Positions 23,212 through 31,765 of a stretch of 50,136 nucleotides of DNA are shown one piece after another. How positions within the stretch are numbered: position 1 is the stretch's first letter; every line of letters starts with the position of its first letter. The notes beneath the pieces are model-generated. The model saw only the letters and a program-made list of their open reading frames with translations, was not told the origin of the DNA and made no database searches. The stretch spans positions 1-50,136 of the forward strand of contig JAPKZK010000069.1 of assembly GCA_026393835.1 (NCBI GenBank), read 5' to 3'. Both the position numbers and the translations under genes were made by a program. This DNA comes from Candidatus Aminicenantota bacterium (GTDB lineage Bacteria > Acidobacteriota > Aminicenantia > UBA2199).

Positions 23212-25546
23212 GTTCGTTTTCTGCGTCCATCGCTGGTAATTGCGGGGCCGGCAGCGTAGCGGCTTTCCCTTCCTGGGGGCCGCGAATTTCATCCAGGTCG
23301 TCCAGTCCCATCAGGACTTCTCGTTTGTTCTGTTTATCCCCGGCGGAAACCACGCCATACAGTTGTAATTGATCGATCAGGCGTCCGGCCCTGGCATACC
23401 CGATGCTCATTTTCCTCTGCAGATAAGAGGCCGACGCCTGGCCCGTATTGATAACCACTTCCGCGGCGTCGAAAAACATCTCATCCAGGTCTTTTTCGGT
23501 CAATTCCGTTTCGTCTTCTTTTTTAGGTTTCAATACCTGGGTATTGAATTTCGGCCGGCCCATTTTGGAGAGGTAGTTCACCACCCTGAGGATTTCCTCT
23601 TCGGATACATAGGCGCAGTGGAGTCGAACCAGGGAGGCTGTTTTGGGCGGCAAAAAGAGCATATCGCCGTTGCCCAGTAACTTTTCCGCACCCATGATAT
23701 CGATAATGGTCCGAGAATCGTGTTTTGAAGGAACCGCCAGCGCAATCCTGGAGGGGAAATTATTTTTAATGGTGCCGGTAATGACATCGATGGAAGGTCT
23801 CTGGGTGGCAAGGATGACGTGGATGCCCACGGCCCGTGCTTTCTGCGCAATGCGGGCCACATCCTGCTCGATCTCCCGCGAACACTCCATCATCAGGTCG
23901 GCAAACTCATCGATAATAATCACAATATAGGGAATTTTCTCCGGGTTTTCCAGTTTATCCAGCGCATCATCTTCGGCCTGGATCATCAGCTCCAGTTTTC
24001 GATTGTACTGGTCAAGGCTCCTGACTTGCAGCAGCGCCAATTTTTTATACCGTTCTTCCATTTCGAAGACGGCCCAGTCCAGGGCGTTTTTGGCCAGTTT
24101 GGTATCCACCACCACCGGGGTCAACAGGTGGGGAAGGGTATTGTAAAGCGCCAATTCCACTCTCTTGGGATCGATCAAAACCAGTTTCACCTCATCGGGC
24201 GACGCCTTATACAAAATACTCAAAATGATGCTGTGTACCGCCACGCTCTTGCCGCTGCCGGTGGCGCCGGCAATAATCAGGTGGGGCATATCCCGCAAAT
24301 CAGAGACGAAAATTTCCCCATTCTTGTTCTTACCCAGGGCAATGGTCAGGGGAGAAGAGGAACCCTGGTAAGCGTCGGATTCGAGGATTTCCCGGAGATG
24401 GATAATCTCTCTCTTTTTATTGGGAATTTCAATGCCGATGGCTTTTTTACCCAGGATTCTTTCGATCCTGACATATTGGGCTTTGGCCACCAGGGCCAGG
24501 TCTTCGGCCAGGTTGGTCACTTCTTTTACTTTTATGCCGGTGTCGGGCACGAACTCGTATGTGGTGATAACCGGCCCCGGTGTATACTCGACGATTTCGC
24601 CCTTTATCCGGAATTCGCTGAGCCGCTGCTTCAGTTCCTCTTTTTTATCCTCCAATTCTTTATAATCGATCTGGCTTCGTTCCGTGGCGGCGTCAAGGTA
24701 CGTCAGCGGCGGCGGCTGATATTTCTTGCCGGGGCCGAATTCCTTCTCAAAATCGGCAAACAAAGACGCCTCTTCCGGTACTTTACTGGGTTCTTTTACG
24801 ATCCGCTTCTTATCTTTGAAACTCTTATCTTCTTTGAGCCCCCCGGGATTGAAGAGGGTCGCCTCTTTTTTCACTGTTTCCTGTGCGTCATTGTGTTTCT
24901 TCTGGATTTTCTTGATCCGTTTATTCTTCTTGTATACCTCGTACCGCGCTTTAATCAAAGCGCCGAGGCTGCCGGAAACCTTCAGGGACACTCTTATTAA
25001 AAATGCGACTACGCTGCGCAGCGATAACCTGGCAATAAGAATCAGCGCTATCAGGATCAACAATAAAAATAAAAGAAACGAGAAAACCTGCGTAATCTCG
25101 CCGCGGAAAAACTCATCGATAAAATAACCGGCAATACCCCCCGTCTTCACTTCGGCGCCGTCGATCCGGGCGTAGGGGGAGATATTGGAAATAAATGCGG
25201 AAAAAGAAAACAGCAGCAAGACATACCCGGCGCTCTTCGTCCCCATATTGGGGATGGTTTTGTTGATCAGGAAAAAAACAGTGACAAAGAGGAGATAAAA
25301 CACAATAATAATAGAGGCATACCCGAAAAGATTAAACAGGATGGCGGAAACCTGGGCCCCCACCGGTCCACCGTAATTATTAACCTGGTTATCCGGGGTG
25401 ACTTTAAAAAAACTGGGGTCCAGGGGGGTATAGCTGATCAAACTGAAAATAAAAAAAATCGAAATAAACAGGGCGATGATGCCAAAGATTTCATTCTTCA
25501 GCAAAAGTTCCTTCGGGTTCCCGTTCTGTTTATTTTCGTTTTTCAT
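23192..25546 (-). CDS. ftsK: DNA translocase FtsK/SpoIIIE
   Basis: FtsK pumps chromosomal DNA at the division septum and coordinates dimer resolution. Seen: four N-terminal membrane segments (about residues 20-165), a charged linker, the alpha region, and a RecA-like motor with Walker A GATGSGKSV, Walker B PYIVIIIDEFADLM and the signature ATQRPSIDVITGTIKNNFPSR. The C-terminal gamma winged helix (SASYLQRKMSIGYARAGRLIDQ) reads DNA orientation sequences. From the ATG at 25546 it has 784 residues. The longer frame from a TTG at 25582 is rejected because a perfect promoter occupies that stretch. The -10 box ends 7 bases before the ATG, so the message is probably leaderless. Confidence 0.95.
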   Translation of the reverse strand: MKNENKQNGNPKELLLKNEIFGIIALFISIFFIFSLISYTPLDPSFFKVTPDNQVNNYGGPVGAQVSAILFNLFGYASIIIVFYLLFVTVFFLINKTIPNMGTKSAGYVLLLFSFSAFISNISPYARIDGAEVKTGGIAGYFIDEFFRGEITQVFSFLLFLLLILIALILIARLSLRSVVAFLIRVSLKVSGSLGALIKARYEVYKKNKRIKKIQKKHNDAQETVKKEATLFNPGGLKEDKSFKDKKRIVKEPSKVPEEASLFADFEKEFGPGKKYQPPPLTYLDAATERSQIDYKELEDKKEELKQRLSEFRIKGEIVEYTPGPVITTYEFVPDTGIKVKEVTNLAEDLALVAKAQYVRIERILGKKAIGIEIPNKKREIIHLREILESDAYQGSSSPLTIALGKNKNGEIFVSDLRDMPHLIIAGATGSGKSVAVHSIILSILYKASPDEVKLVLIDPKRVELALYNTLPHLLTPVVVDTKLAKNALDWAVFEMEERYKKLALLQVRSLDQYNRKLELMIQAEDDALDKLENPEKIPYIVIIIDEFADLMMECSREIEQDVARIAQKARAVGIHVILATQRPSIDVITGTIKNNFPSRIALAVPSKHDSRTIIDIMGAEKLLGNGDMLFLPPKTASLVRLHCAYVSEEEILRVVNYLSKMGRPKFNTQVLKPKKEDETELTEKDLDEMFFDAAEVVINTGQASASYLQRKMSIGYARAGRLIDQLQLYGVVSAGDKQNKREVLMGLDDLDEIRGPQEGKAATLPAPQLPAMDAENERIMNDE

Positions 25547-25553
25547 TTGTAAG

Positions 25554-25582
25554 AGTATAATTGCATGGGCGCATTTTGTCAA
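25554..25582 (-). promoter_or_regulatory. ftsK promoter, predicted leaderless
   Basis: On the minus strand TTGACA (25577-25582), 17 bases, TATACT (25554-25559), then 7 bases to the ATG. The predicted first transcribed base is one before the start codon. No Shine-Dalgarno sequence is present. Confidence 0.8.
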
Positions 25583-25619
25583 GGCCCCGGGGTTTCCCGG
25601 AAAAAAAATTCCATACTCC

Positions 25620-25648
25620 TTGAAATTTTGGACATAAAGTTATATCAT
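25620..25648 (+). promoter_or_regulatory. tdh promoter
   Basis: TTGAAA (25620-25625), 17 bases, TATCAT (25643-25648). Unlike the neighbouring ftsK promoter it is followed by a leader with a Shine-Dalgarno AGGAGA (25659-25664) before the ATG at 25670. Confidence 0.65.
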
Positions 25649-25669
25649 TAACGTTTTCAGGAGAAACAA

Positions 25670-26707
25670 ATGAACGGAACAATGAAAGCGCTGCGAAAGA
25701 TGAAGCCTGGACCTGGCCTGGAGCTTGTAGAGACAACCATCCCGGGGATAAAGCATGATGAAGTTTTGATAAAAGTCATAAAGCGGGCCATATGTGGAAC
25801 CGATCTTCACATTTACAAATGGGACGAGTGGTCGGAGAAGCGTTTAAAGCCGCCGGTCACAACCGGTCACGAGTTTTACGGGGAGATCGTAGAAACCGGG
25901 CAGGAGGTCACTCATTATAAAAAGGGGGACCTGGTGACGGCCGAGATGCATGTCGTATGTCATCAATGTTTCCAGTGCAGGACCGGGAATGCGCATCTAT
26001 GTGAGAATGTCGTAATATTAGGCGTCGATGGTAATGGGGCGTTTGCCGATTATATCGCCGTGCCGGAGATCAATTTATGGCGTGTGCCGCCGGAGATCGA
26101 CCCCGAGTTGGCCGCCATTTATGACCCCTTTGGCAATGCGGTTCATACCGTAATGTCAGGTCCCACCGCCGGGAAAACCTTCCTTATCCTGGGGGGCGGC
26201 CCCATTGGGATCGCCGCCATAGCTGTGGCCAAAGCCGCCGGCGCCGCCATGGTTATTTTATCTGAAGTGAGCCAGTACCGGAAAGAACTGGGTAGAAAAA
26301 TGGGCGCCGATCGCATTATCGATCCGAAGACCGAGGATGTGCCGGCAGTGGTAAAGGAGCTTACCAAAGGCCAGGGTGCGGATGTGGTGTTGGAAATGTC
26401 CGGTCATCCCGATGCCATAGCCCAGGGGTTCAAATCCATCCGCAAGAGTGGCCGGTATACCTTGCTGGGAATTCCCGCCAAACCCATTACCGTTGATTTT
26501 TCGCAGGATATTATTTTCCCCGGTATCAATATCCAGGGGATCAATGGGAGGCGGATGTATGAGACCTGGTACCAGATGGATGCCTTTTTAATATCCGGTA
26601 AAGTGGATTTAAGGCCATTGATCACGCACCGGTTCAAAATGGCGGATTATAAAGAGGCGTTTGAAATCGGTTTATCCGGCAATTCCGGCAAGATCATTTT
26701 GGAGTAA
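25670..26707 (+). CDS. tdh: L-threonine 3-dehydrogenase
   Basis: Tdh oxidises L-threonine to 2-amino-3-ketobutyrate with NAD+, feeding glycine and acetyl-CoA formation. The 345-residue medium-chain zinc dehydrogenase shows catalytic zinc ligands Cys42 (ICGTDLHIYKWDEW, the Tdh-typical word) and His67-Glu68 (TTGHEFYG). It also has structural zinc cysteines at 97, 100, 103 and 111 (CHQCFQC...C) and the NAD-binding GGGPIGIAAI. The C-terminal RRMYETWYQMDAFLISG is also Tdh-like. No kbl partner is adjacent. It is divergent from ftsK, with its own promoter and ribosome binding site. A hairpin at 26765-26786 probably ends the transcript. Confidence 0.93.
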   Translation: MNGTMKALRKMKPGPGLELVETTIPGIKHDEVLIKVIKRAICGTDLHIYKWDEWSEKRLKPPVTTGHEFYGEIVETGQEVTHYKKGDLVTAEMHVVCHQCFQCRTGNAHLCENVVILGVDGNGAFADYIAVPEINLWRVPPEIDPELAAIYDPFGNAVHTVMSGPTAGKTFLILGGGPIGIAAIAVAKAAGAAMVILSEVSQYRKELGRKMGADRIIDPKTEDVPAVVKELTKGQGADVVLEMSGHPDAIAQGFKSIRKSGRYTLLGIPAKPITVDFSQDIIFPGINIQGINGRRMYETWYQMDAFLISGKVDLRPLITHRFKMADYKEAFEIGLSGNSGKIILE

Positions 26708-26732
26708 AAACAAGTCCACGGATAAAATAAAT

Positions 26733-28169
26733 TTAACTCTGCGGCAGAACCGTCCCAACCAAACAAAAGTTTTGATCAAACTTTTTCAAAAGTTTGGCCC
26801 CCGGCAGGGGAGAGCTCAAAGGAAGCAGGGCTATTTTCAAGAGGTTTTTATCGTTTTTGTTCTCTACTTTGAACGGTTCCGACGCCGGCGAACCCGCTGC
26901 CCAGATGATCCGGCCGTCGCCATTAAGGACTACCGGGCGCAGGTTGCGCATCTCCGCCGGTATACCCGAGGCCCGGATCATCTCGAATACCTTCTGCTTA
27001 ACCGTGCTATTGATTTTTACATATTTGTCCTCTCGCTGCGGATTTCGCACGGTCAAAGGAAAAACAGCCAGGTCGGTAGGTATTATAATCTCATGGTTGT
27101 TCCACGGTTTTTGAAAAGAATGAATCTCCCGGACATGCAGTTTCTGCCGGGTTTCCTTGATTTCCAGCGCCCCGGGCCCATCCACCCGGTAACAGTACCC
27201 GGGAACAGTTAATCCCGCCGGGAAAATATACCCTTTGTGGAACTTTAATTCCAGTCCCGGGATGGCCAGGCCCCGCATCGATTGCGCCCGCGTGCGAACG
27301 GCTTCGATATGGGCGAAACCGATATTCAACAGGTTCCCTTTTAATAACCGGATATACTCCCTGATCACGTGCCGCTGCATCGCCAGGTGATATTCTTCCA
27401 GGATATGAAGGGGTAAAATTTCCCCCAGGATTAAATGCTGATCCAGGATGGCGCCGGCAGTCTCACTGAAATAGTCGTACTCTTCCTGGATAATGGAGAC
27501 GGTTTGAAAAATATGGTTATCGATATCCGGTTCGATTTTTTCAATCTCCGGGACCAGGTGATGACGGATTCGATTACGCAGAAATAGGTCTTCCCGGTTG
27601 GTGGGGTCCTGGTAAAATTCGATGCTGTTCCGCTGGATAAACGAGAGTATCGCGCCCTGCGAGAACAGCAGCAGCGGGCGAATAATGTTGTTTCCCTTTT
27701 TACTGGCAATGGCGCTCAGCCCCTGGAGTCCGCTGCCCCTGAAAAGTTTTATAAAAAAAGTTTCGGTGAGATCGGACCGGGTGTGGGCCGTGGCGACTTT
27801 GGCGTTGGTGTACCTGGAGGATATTTCCTGGAAAAATTGGTACCTGGAAAGAGATGCGGCATGTTCGAGGTTTAGGCCCGTTTCTTTTTTGAATTGGCCG
27901 ACGTTTTTGGCCCCAACGACCAGTTCGACGCCCTGGTTCTCACAAAAAGCCCGGACCCATTTCTCTTCGGCGTCGGCGTCTTTTCGGAGGCCGTGGTTGA
28001 AATAGGCGGCCATCAGATCGAAGGGAATATCCTTTTTTAATTCTTTTAATAAGAGGAACAAAGTAACCGAATCTTTGCCGCCGGAGAAGCCTAGAATGAC
28101 CGTATCATGGGGAATAATAAGGGAGTAGGCCCGGATATTTTCGAGGAACCAGGTGTATAGTCTTTTCAT
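26733..28169 (-). CDS. tilS: tRNA(Ile)-lysidine synthase
   Basis: TilS attaches lysine to C34 of the CAU-anticodon isoleucine tRNA so that it reads AUA. The 478-residue protein has the PP-loop SGGKDS at residues 29-34, the NHGLR word (AAYFNHGLRKDADAEE), the AHTRSDLTET motif, and a C-terminal TilS domain (VRNPQREDKYVKINSTVKQKVFEMI). The ATG at 28169 is used; the frame extends 6 codons to a TTG. The last 20 residues (KLLKKFDQNFC...) are encoded by a hairpin repeat shared with the tdh terminator region, so the C-terminus may have been altered by a repeat. It lies 19 bases after a CAU-anticodon tRNA on the same strand, probably in one transcript. Confidence 0.94.
   Translation of the reverse strand: MKRLYTWFLENIRAYSLIIPHDTVILGFSGGKDSVTLFLLLKELKKDIPFDLMAAYFNHGLRKDADAEEKWVRAFCENQGVELVVGAKNVGQFKKETGLNLEHAASLSRYQFFQEISSRYTNAKVATAHTRSDLTETFFIKLFRGSGLQGLSAIASKKGNNIIRPLLLFSQGAILSFIQRNSIEFYQDPTNREDLFLRNRIRHHLVPEIEKIEPDIDNHIFQTVSIIQEEYDYFSETAGAILDQHLILGEILPLHILEEYHLAMQRHVIREYIRLLKGNLLNIGFAHIEAVRTRAQSMRGLAIPGLELKFHKGYIFPAGLTVPGYCYRVDGPGALEIKETRQKLHVREIHSFQKPWNNHEIIIPTDLAVFPLTVRNPQREDKYVKINSTVKQKVFEMIRASGIPAEMRNLRPVVLNGDGRIIWAAGSPASEPFKVENKNDKNLLKIALLPLSSPLPGAKLLKKFDQNFCLVGTVLPQS
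26765..26786 (+). terminator. Terminator-like hairpin after tdh
   Basis: AAAAGTTT-TGATC-AAACTTTT (26765-26785) followed by T forms an 8-base stem. An outer pairing CCAAAC/GTTTGG is also possible. It lies 57 bases after the tdh stop and overlaps the 3' end of convergent tilS. Confidence 0.45.
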
Positions 28170-28188
28170 ATCATTAAAGAAAAACAAA

Positions 28189-28261
28189 TAGCGGCGGAGG
28201 GACTTGAACCCACGGCATATCGGATATGAGCCGAGTGCTCTACCGACTGAGCTACGCCGCC
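28189..28261 (-). tRNA. tRNA with CAU anticodon (elongator Met most likely)
   Basis: The 73-base cloverleaf reads GGCGGCG (acceptor), GCTC/GAGC (D stem), anticodon loop CTCATAT (anticodon CAT in DNA), TTCAAGT (T loop) and CGCCGCT + A. CCA is not encoded. The acceptor arm, including the G1-U72 pair, resembles elongator methionine tRNAs. Two mismatches are visible, C27-U43 in the anticodon stem and U50-U64 in the T stem. It is immediately upstream of tilS, whose substrate is the CAU isoleucine tRNA, so that identity is the main alternative. Confidence 0.88.
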
Positions 28262-28274
28262 ATTCGACTTAATA

Positions 28275-28303
28275 ATTATACCCTATTTCCCCAAATTAAT
28301 CAA
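28275..28303 (-). promoter_or_regulatory. Promoter of the tRNA-tilS unit
   Basis: On the minus strand TTGATT (28298-28303), 17 bases, TATAAT (28275-28280), with the mature tRNA 5' end 13 bases further. No separate promoter is evident between the tRNA and tilS. Confidence 0.75.
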
Positions 28304-28330
28304 GATAGGGTTCATAATTTTTTATTCCTA

Positions 28331-28594
28331 TCAGGGGGTGTCCGGGAACTCGAAGAAAGATTCTTCGCTCTCTTCGGTTAAGAAGAACAGTCGATATTCG
28401 TTGGTCCCAAAGTCAGTAACGATCATCATTCTATTATGATCCGGCGTCTCCGGTTCTTCTACCAGGTACTTCATTCCCGGTCTTTTTTCGGTTTCGAAGA
28501 ATGAGTTCCAGTATTCAGGTCCCCAGCCGGTTGCCTTGCCGCCGCCCAGTCTAAAGTAAATCTCTTTGAATTGTTCTTTAGTAACCTCTTTCAT
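28331..28594 (-). CDS. Small hypothetical protein
   Basis: An 87-residue acidic protein from the ATG at 28594 (MKEVTKEQFKEIYFRLGGGK). A longer frame begins at a TTG at 28621 but has no better signal. The text holds WGPEYWNSFFE in the middle and a strand pair RMMIVTDFGTNEYRLFFLTEE, then ends in SFFEFPDTP. I recognise no family. It has no clear ribosome binding site. It is probably real because codon use resembles its neighbours and the frame is compact and well formed. Confidence 0.5.
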   Translation of the reverse strand: MKEVTKEQFKEIYFRLGGGKATGWGPEYWNSFFETEKRPGMKYLVEEPETPDHNRMMIVTDFGTNEYRLFFLTEESEESFFEFPDTP

Positions 28595-28767
28595 GTGATC
28601 TCGTACGAAATTCCTCTTCAATCATTTTGCCATCTTAGCATGAAACAAAGGGTTTTGCAATTTTTTTGAAGGCCTGAAGTTTTTCAGGGGGTTTCAGGGT
28701 GGCCCCGCGGCGCGGGGAGCCTATTAAGGATTTTTCAAAAAAGCCCCCCGGGTATCAGGTTGCCAGC

Positions 28768-29061
28768 GGTGCTGAGTAAGCGTCTTTGGGCGCTGACCAA
28801 GCACCTTTGGGTGCGGAGTAAAAGTCTTTAGGTGCTTAGTAAGTGTTTTTGGGTGTGAAGTGAGAGTCTTTGGGTGCGGAGTGAGCGTTTTTGGGTGCGA
28901 AGTGAGAGTCTTTGGGTGCGGAGTGAGCGACTTTTGGGAGCGGACTAAGCGACAAAGGGAGCGAAGTAAGCGAATAAGGGTGCGAACTAAGCGACAAGAG
29001 GTGCGAAGCGAGCGACTATGGGTGCGAATCCGGCGACAAAGGGTGCGAAGTAAGCGACAAA
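28768..29061. repeat. 21-bp tandem array B (GGGTGCGAAGTGAGAGTC units)
   Basis: About 14 consecutive 21-base units of the type GGTGCGAAGTGAGCGACTTTG run without spacers. Neighbouring units alternate (GAAGTGAGAG and GGAGTGAGCG), giving a 42-base higher-order repeat in the middle. Both strands have open frames through the array (28724-29095 minus, 28860-29144 plus) because the period is a multiple of three. The rest of 28622-29167 holds a GC hairpin (near 28705) and nothing else recognisable. Confidence 0.85.
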
Positions 29062-29167
29062 AGTACGGAATAAATGGTTTCAGGTTTTCAGTCACTTTTA
29101 AACTGTCTCCCGGAAGCCTTCCGCAACTTTCCGGCCATCCATGAAGTCCGGGATTTTGAATTTGGTC

Positions 29168-29196
29168 TTGAAAATGCAGAGATATAATGATATACT
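29168..29196 (+). promoter_or_regulatory. hicAB promoter, predicted leaderless
   Basis: TTGAAA (29168-29173), 17 bases, TATACT (29191-29196), then 6 bases to the ATG at 29203. The predicted start point is the A of the start codon. Confidence 0.72.
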
Positions 29197-29202
29197 TTCT
29201 CC

Positions 29203-29463
29203 ATGGGTAAACACGAAAAATTCCTATTAAAAATTCTGAGCGGCTCTTCGGATAGGAATATCGATTTTAAAGATCTTTGTACTTTTTTGAAACAATTCGG
29301 CTTTGTGGAGTATACACGAGGAAGTCATCATATGTTTCGGCGAGAGGGCATTGTGGAAAAGATCAACCTTCAAAGTGATGGGAGCAATGCAAAACCATAT
29401 CAAGTTAAGCAGGTTCGGAACATTATCCAAAAATATGGATTAGGAGATTTATCTAATGTATAA
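29203..29463 (+). CDS. hicA: HicA-type mRNA interferase toxin
   Basis: HicA toxins are small double-stranded-RNA-binding-fold RNases that cut mRNA; HicB neutralises them. The 86-residue protein has the core words LCTFLKQFGFVEYTRGSHHMF (catalytic His in GSHH, residues 40-43), the strand VEKINLQSDG, and the final helix YQVKQVRNIIQKYGL. It is longer than the typical 60 residues because of an N-terminal extension (KHEKFLLKILSGSSDRN). It overlaps hicB by 8 bases. Its -10 box is 6 bases before the ATG and no Shine-Dalgarno sequence is present, so it is probably translated from a leaderless message. Confidence 0.9.
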   Translation: MGKHEKFLLKILSGSSDRNIDFKDLCTFLKQFGFVEYTRGSHHMFRREGIVEKINLQSDGSNAKPYQVKQVRNIIQKYGLGDLSNV

Positions 29464-29668
29464 ATATGAAATCATTATGTATTGGAGTACCGAAGACAAT
29501 GCTTTTGTTGTCGAAGTACCGGAGCTTCCTGGTTGTATGGCGCATGGCAGCACCCAGGCAGAAGCCTTAGATAATATCAACGACGTTATGAGACTATGGA
29601 TGGATGTTGCTCGTGAGCATGGAGATCCGATCCCTGAACCCATGTGCCATCGCTTGATGTATGCATAA
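29456..29668 (+). CDS. hicB: HicB-type antitoxin
   Basis: This 70-residue protein has the HicB fold words YEIIMYWSTEDNAFVVEVPELPGCMAHGSTQAEALDNINDVM, matching the partial-RNase-H fold of the family. There is no C-terminal DNA-binding domain (the protein ends ...IPEPMCHRLMYA), so it belongs to the short class that does not repress on its own. It overlaps hicA by 8 bases. Its own 3' end overlaps the start of a broken DUF2442 gene by 8 bases. Confidence 0.9.
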   Translation: MYKYEIIMYWSTEDNAFVVEVPELPGCMAHGSTQAEALDNINDVMRLWMDVAREHGDPIPEPMCHRLMYA

Positions 29669-29845
29669 AAAGGTAGTAGCTGCAAAATATGAACACGACT
29701 TTACGGGGAAATGTTTGATCCGCTTAAGGACCGGGGTACCTTCAAGCAGTTCACTATCCACCCGGATTTTCACACACTCTGTTGGCCAAATGGAGCTGAT
29801 ATTGCCCCCGAATTCCTGTACGAAAAAGTAAAAGTTCCAGCATAA
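29661..29845 (+). pseudogene. DUF2442-like gene with small out-of-frame internal deletion
   Basis: From ATG 29661 the text reads MHKKVVAAKYEHDFT, the usual DUF2442 beginning. In a second frame it continues with GEMFDPLKDRGTFKQFTIHP and WPNGADIAPEFLYEKVKV to a TAA at 29843-29845, the usual DUF2442 end. About ten residues (the L.IRF..G strand) are missing at about 29702-29706, and the loss changes frame. DUF2442 proteins are frequent neighbours of toxin-antitoxin genes. As it stands the reading frame makes only a 5' part followed by unrelated residues. Confidence 0.7.
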
Positions 29846-30077
29846 TAAAAAAACAAAAACAGCCCACGAATTGTACGAATTACCACGAATAAAAAGCACT
29901 TGCGTCTTTCCCTTATGCGTGATTAAGGGCGAATTAGATGCCGGACAGGAAAATTCTCAATAGGATGTCTGAACCACAGATGGGGCAGATGGCGCGGATT
30001 ACACAGAATACCGGATTATGAGTAAGAAGTTTACATTTTTTTTGAATGTTCCCTATCCCCCCTTTTCCTGCAAACCC
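29846..30077. other. Intergenic stretch with dispersed repeat words
   Basis: No gene is supported here. It holds CCCACGAATTGTACGAATTA and a CACAGATGGGGCAGATGG/GATTACACAG phrase, typical of the dispersed intergenic filler in this contig. The promoter of the next gene begins at 30078. Confidence 0.45.
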
Positions 30078-30106
30078 TTGACAAATCTTATCCGGTGCAA
30101 TAAAAT
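30078..30106 (+). promoter_or_regulatory. Promoter of AAA ATPase gene, predicted leaderless
   Basis: TTGACA (30078-30083), 17 bases, TAAAAT (30101-30106), then 6 bases to the ATG at 30113. No ribosome binding site is present. Confidence 0.75.
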
Positions 30107-30112
30107 GAAGGC

Positions 30113-31732
30113 ATGAACGAAACAATAGGAAATACTGATCAAAAGCCGTATCGAAAACCGGTGCGAATATTCGAAAATTCCGGCACTGTAAACCCGGTAG
30201 AGTCCTATTATGTTCACCTGGAAAATGTAAGCAATTCACAGGGGCAGGACATTAAAACCATGGTGGACCGGGGCCGTTATTTTTCCATGTTTGCCCCAAG
30301 ACAAAGCGGCAAAACCACATTCCTTGAAAGAATACGCACTGATTTACACAAAGATAAAACCTATGCGGCTATATTATTGAGTTTCCAGGATTATAAAAAT
30401 TTAAACAAAAAAGAGTTCTATGCGGAAATCGAAAAGGACTTGTATGGCCAATTAATCAATAGACTCAAAGATGTCTGCTGCGAAAAAGCGGAAATGGTAT
30501 TCCATTTCTTAGAGAACCACCATCTTGTGAACCATATTTCATTCAGGAAGCTTTTTGAAGAATTAAACCGGATACTTCAATTCAAGAAGATTGTGGTTTT
30601 AATTGATGAATTCGATGGTATTCCGAAAAAGGAGTTGGAAAATTTTCTTACCTCACTAAGAGCCTTATACTTAAAATACAAAATGGAGGAGAAAAAAGCC
30701 CTTTATTCCATCGGGCTAATCGGTATTCGAAATATAACCAAACTCATCGTGGGCGGAGTCTCACCTTTTAATATCGCGGACCACGTGGAAATGCCGCCAT
30801 TTTCTTTGAAAAATGTCCGGGACCTTTATGCTCAATATTCAGAAGAAACAAACCAACCCTTTACGGATCAGGCTGTACAAAAGATTCATGCGGAAACCAA
30901 CGGTCAAACCTGGCTGGTCAACCGGTTGGGTACTATTTTGACCGTGAATGTCAAACCGGGAACCGTAGAACCCATCAATGAAAAGGATGTCGATAAAGCT
31001 ATTCAACTCCTGCTGCAAGAGAAAAATGACCACTTCGACAACTTATATGAGAAAGCTAAACTGTTCAAAGAGTCATTTATAGAAATTGTTTTCGATAATG
31101 TCAAATATAAGGCCGATAATGAAGACCAGGGGTGGTTAGAACAATATGGTCTAATCAAGAAAAAGGAAGCAAAAGCGGTAGTGGCCAATAATATTTATAA
31201 AAGGAGATTTACCGAAACCTTTTTCACCGAAGCGCACATCGATGAAAATATTTTGACGCAAACGGTCGGATTCCCGGGAGATACCCTGGATATGGAAAAT
31301 ATTCTCATGGATTTTTCCAGGTATATCGCCCAGATCGGCGTCAGGGCATTTTATCAAGAGGATAAACCCTATGAAAGAGTTGGCCAATTTCTTTTGACCG
31401 CCTGGCTTTACCAATTTGTAAAAAGTGGAGAAGGCGAACTCCACTATGAAGTTGTAACCGGGCTGGGAAGAATGGATATTCTATTGACTTATAAAGGCCG
31501 GAAATACATTATAGAAACCAAAGTGAACCGTCATGATGATATTTCCGTGATATTGGAACAAGGAATAATCCAGGTCTCCCGAAAATATTTGGCTACCGAA
31601 GGGGCTGGTGAGGGGTACCTGGTTATTTTCGATGCCCGGACAGTTGTGGGCGCTTCCTGCAAGCCTCAGTATCACAAGGCTGGGGAAAAAAGAGTGACAA
31701 GCTTTACCATCGGTATCGGTCGAAACGATTAA
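30113..31732 (+). CDS. AAA-type ATPase with C-terminal PD-(D/E)XK-like domain
   Basis: A 539-residue protein. Walker A is APRQSGKTTF at 61-70 and Walker B is IVVLIDEFDGIP; a NITKLIVGGVSPFNI sensor region follows, typical of the AAA-ATPase-like families that end in a nuclease-like domain. The C-terminal part has GRMDILLTYKGRKYIIETKV, where Asp and Glu-x-Lys fit a PD-(D/E)XK catalytic site, and ILEQGIIQVSRKYL after it. The biochemical role of the family is unknown; a defence or DNA-processing role is inferred from domain make-up and neighbours. A related gene is at 35467-37041, and an architecturally similar broken one at 37081-38671. It is predicted to be leaderless. Confidence 0.82.
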   Translation: MNETIGNTDQKPYRKPVRIFENSGTVNPVESYYVHLENVSNSQGQDIKTMVDRGRYFSMFAPRQSGKTTFLERIRTDLHKDKTYAAILLSFQDYKNLNKKEFYAEIEKDLYGQLINRLKDVCCEKAEMVFHFLENHHLVNHISFRKLFEELNRILQFKKIVVLIDEFDGIPKKELENFLTSLRALYLKYKMEEKKALYSIGLIGIRNITKLIVGGVSPFNIADHVEMPPFSLKNVRDLYAQYSEETNQPFTDQAVQKIHAETNGQTWLVNRLGTILTVNVKPGTVEPINEKDVDKAIQLLLQEKNDHFDNLYEKAKLFKESFIEIVFDNVKYKADNEDQGWLEQYGLIKKKEAKAVVANNIYKRRFTETFFTEAHIDENILTQTVGFPGDTLDMENILMDFSRYIAQIGVRAFYQEDKPYERVGQFLLTAWLYQFVKSGEGELHYEVVTGLGRMDILLTYKGRKYIIETKVNRHDDISVILEQGIIQVSRKYLATEGAGEGYLVIFDARTVVGASCKPQYHKAGEKRVTSFTIGIGRND

Positions 31733-31765
31733 AACGCGGCACACTGCCTGTGCTGCCCCCGGCGG

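Noticed and set aside
23819..25000. 393-residue plus-strand open frame
   Set aside because: It is fully antisense to ftsK, whose motifs are unmistakable; a shadow of codon bias.
28189..28261. Firm call of isoleucine CAU tRNA because of adjacent tilS
   Set aside because: The acceptor stem, including G1-U72, is more like elongator methionine tRNA; left as an alternative.
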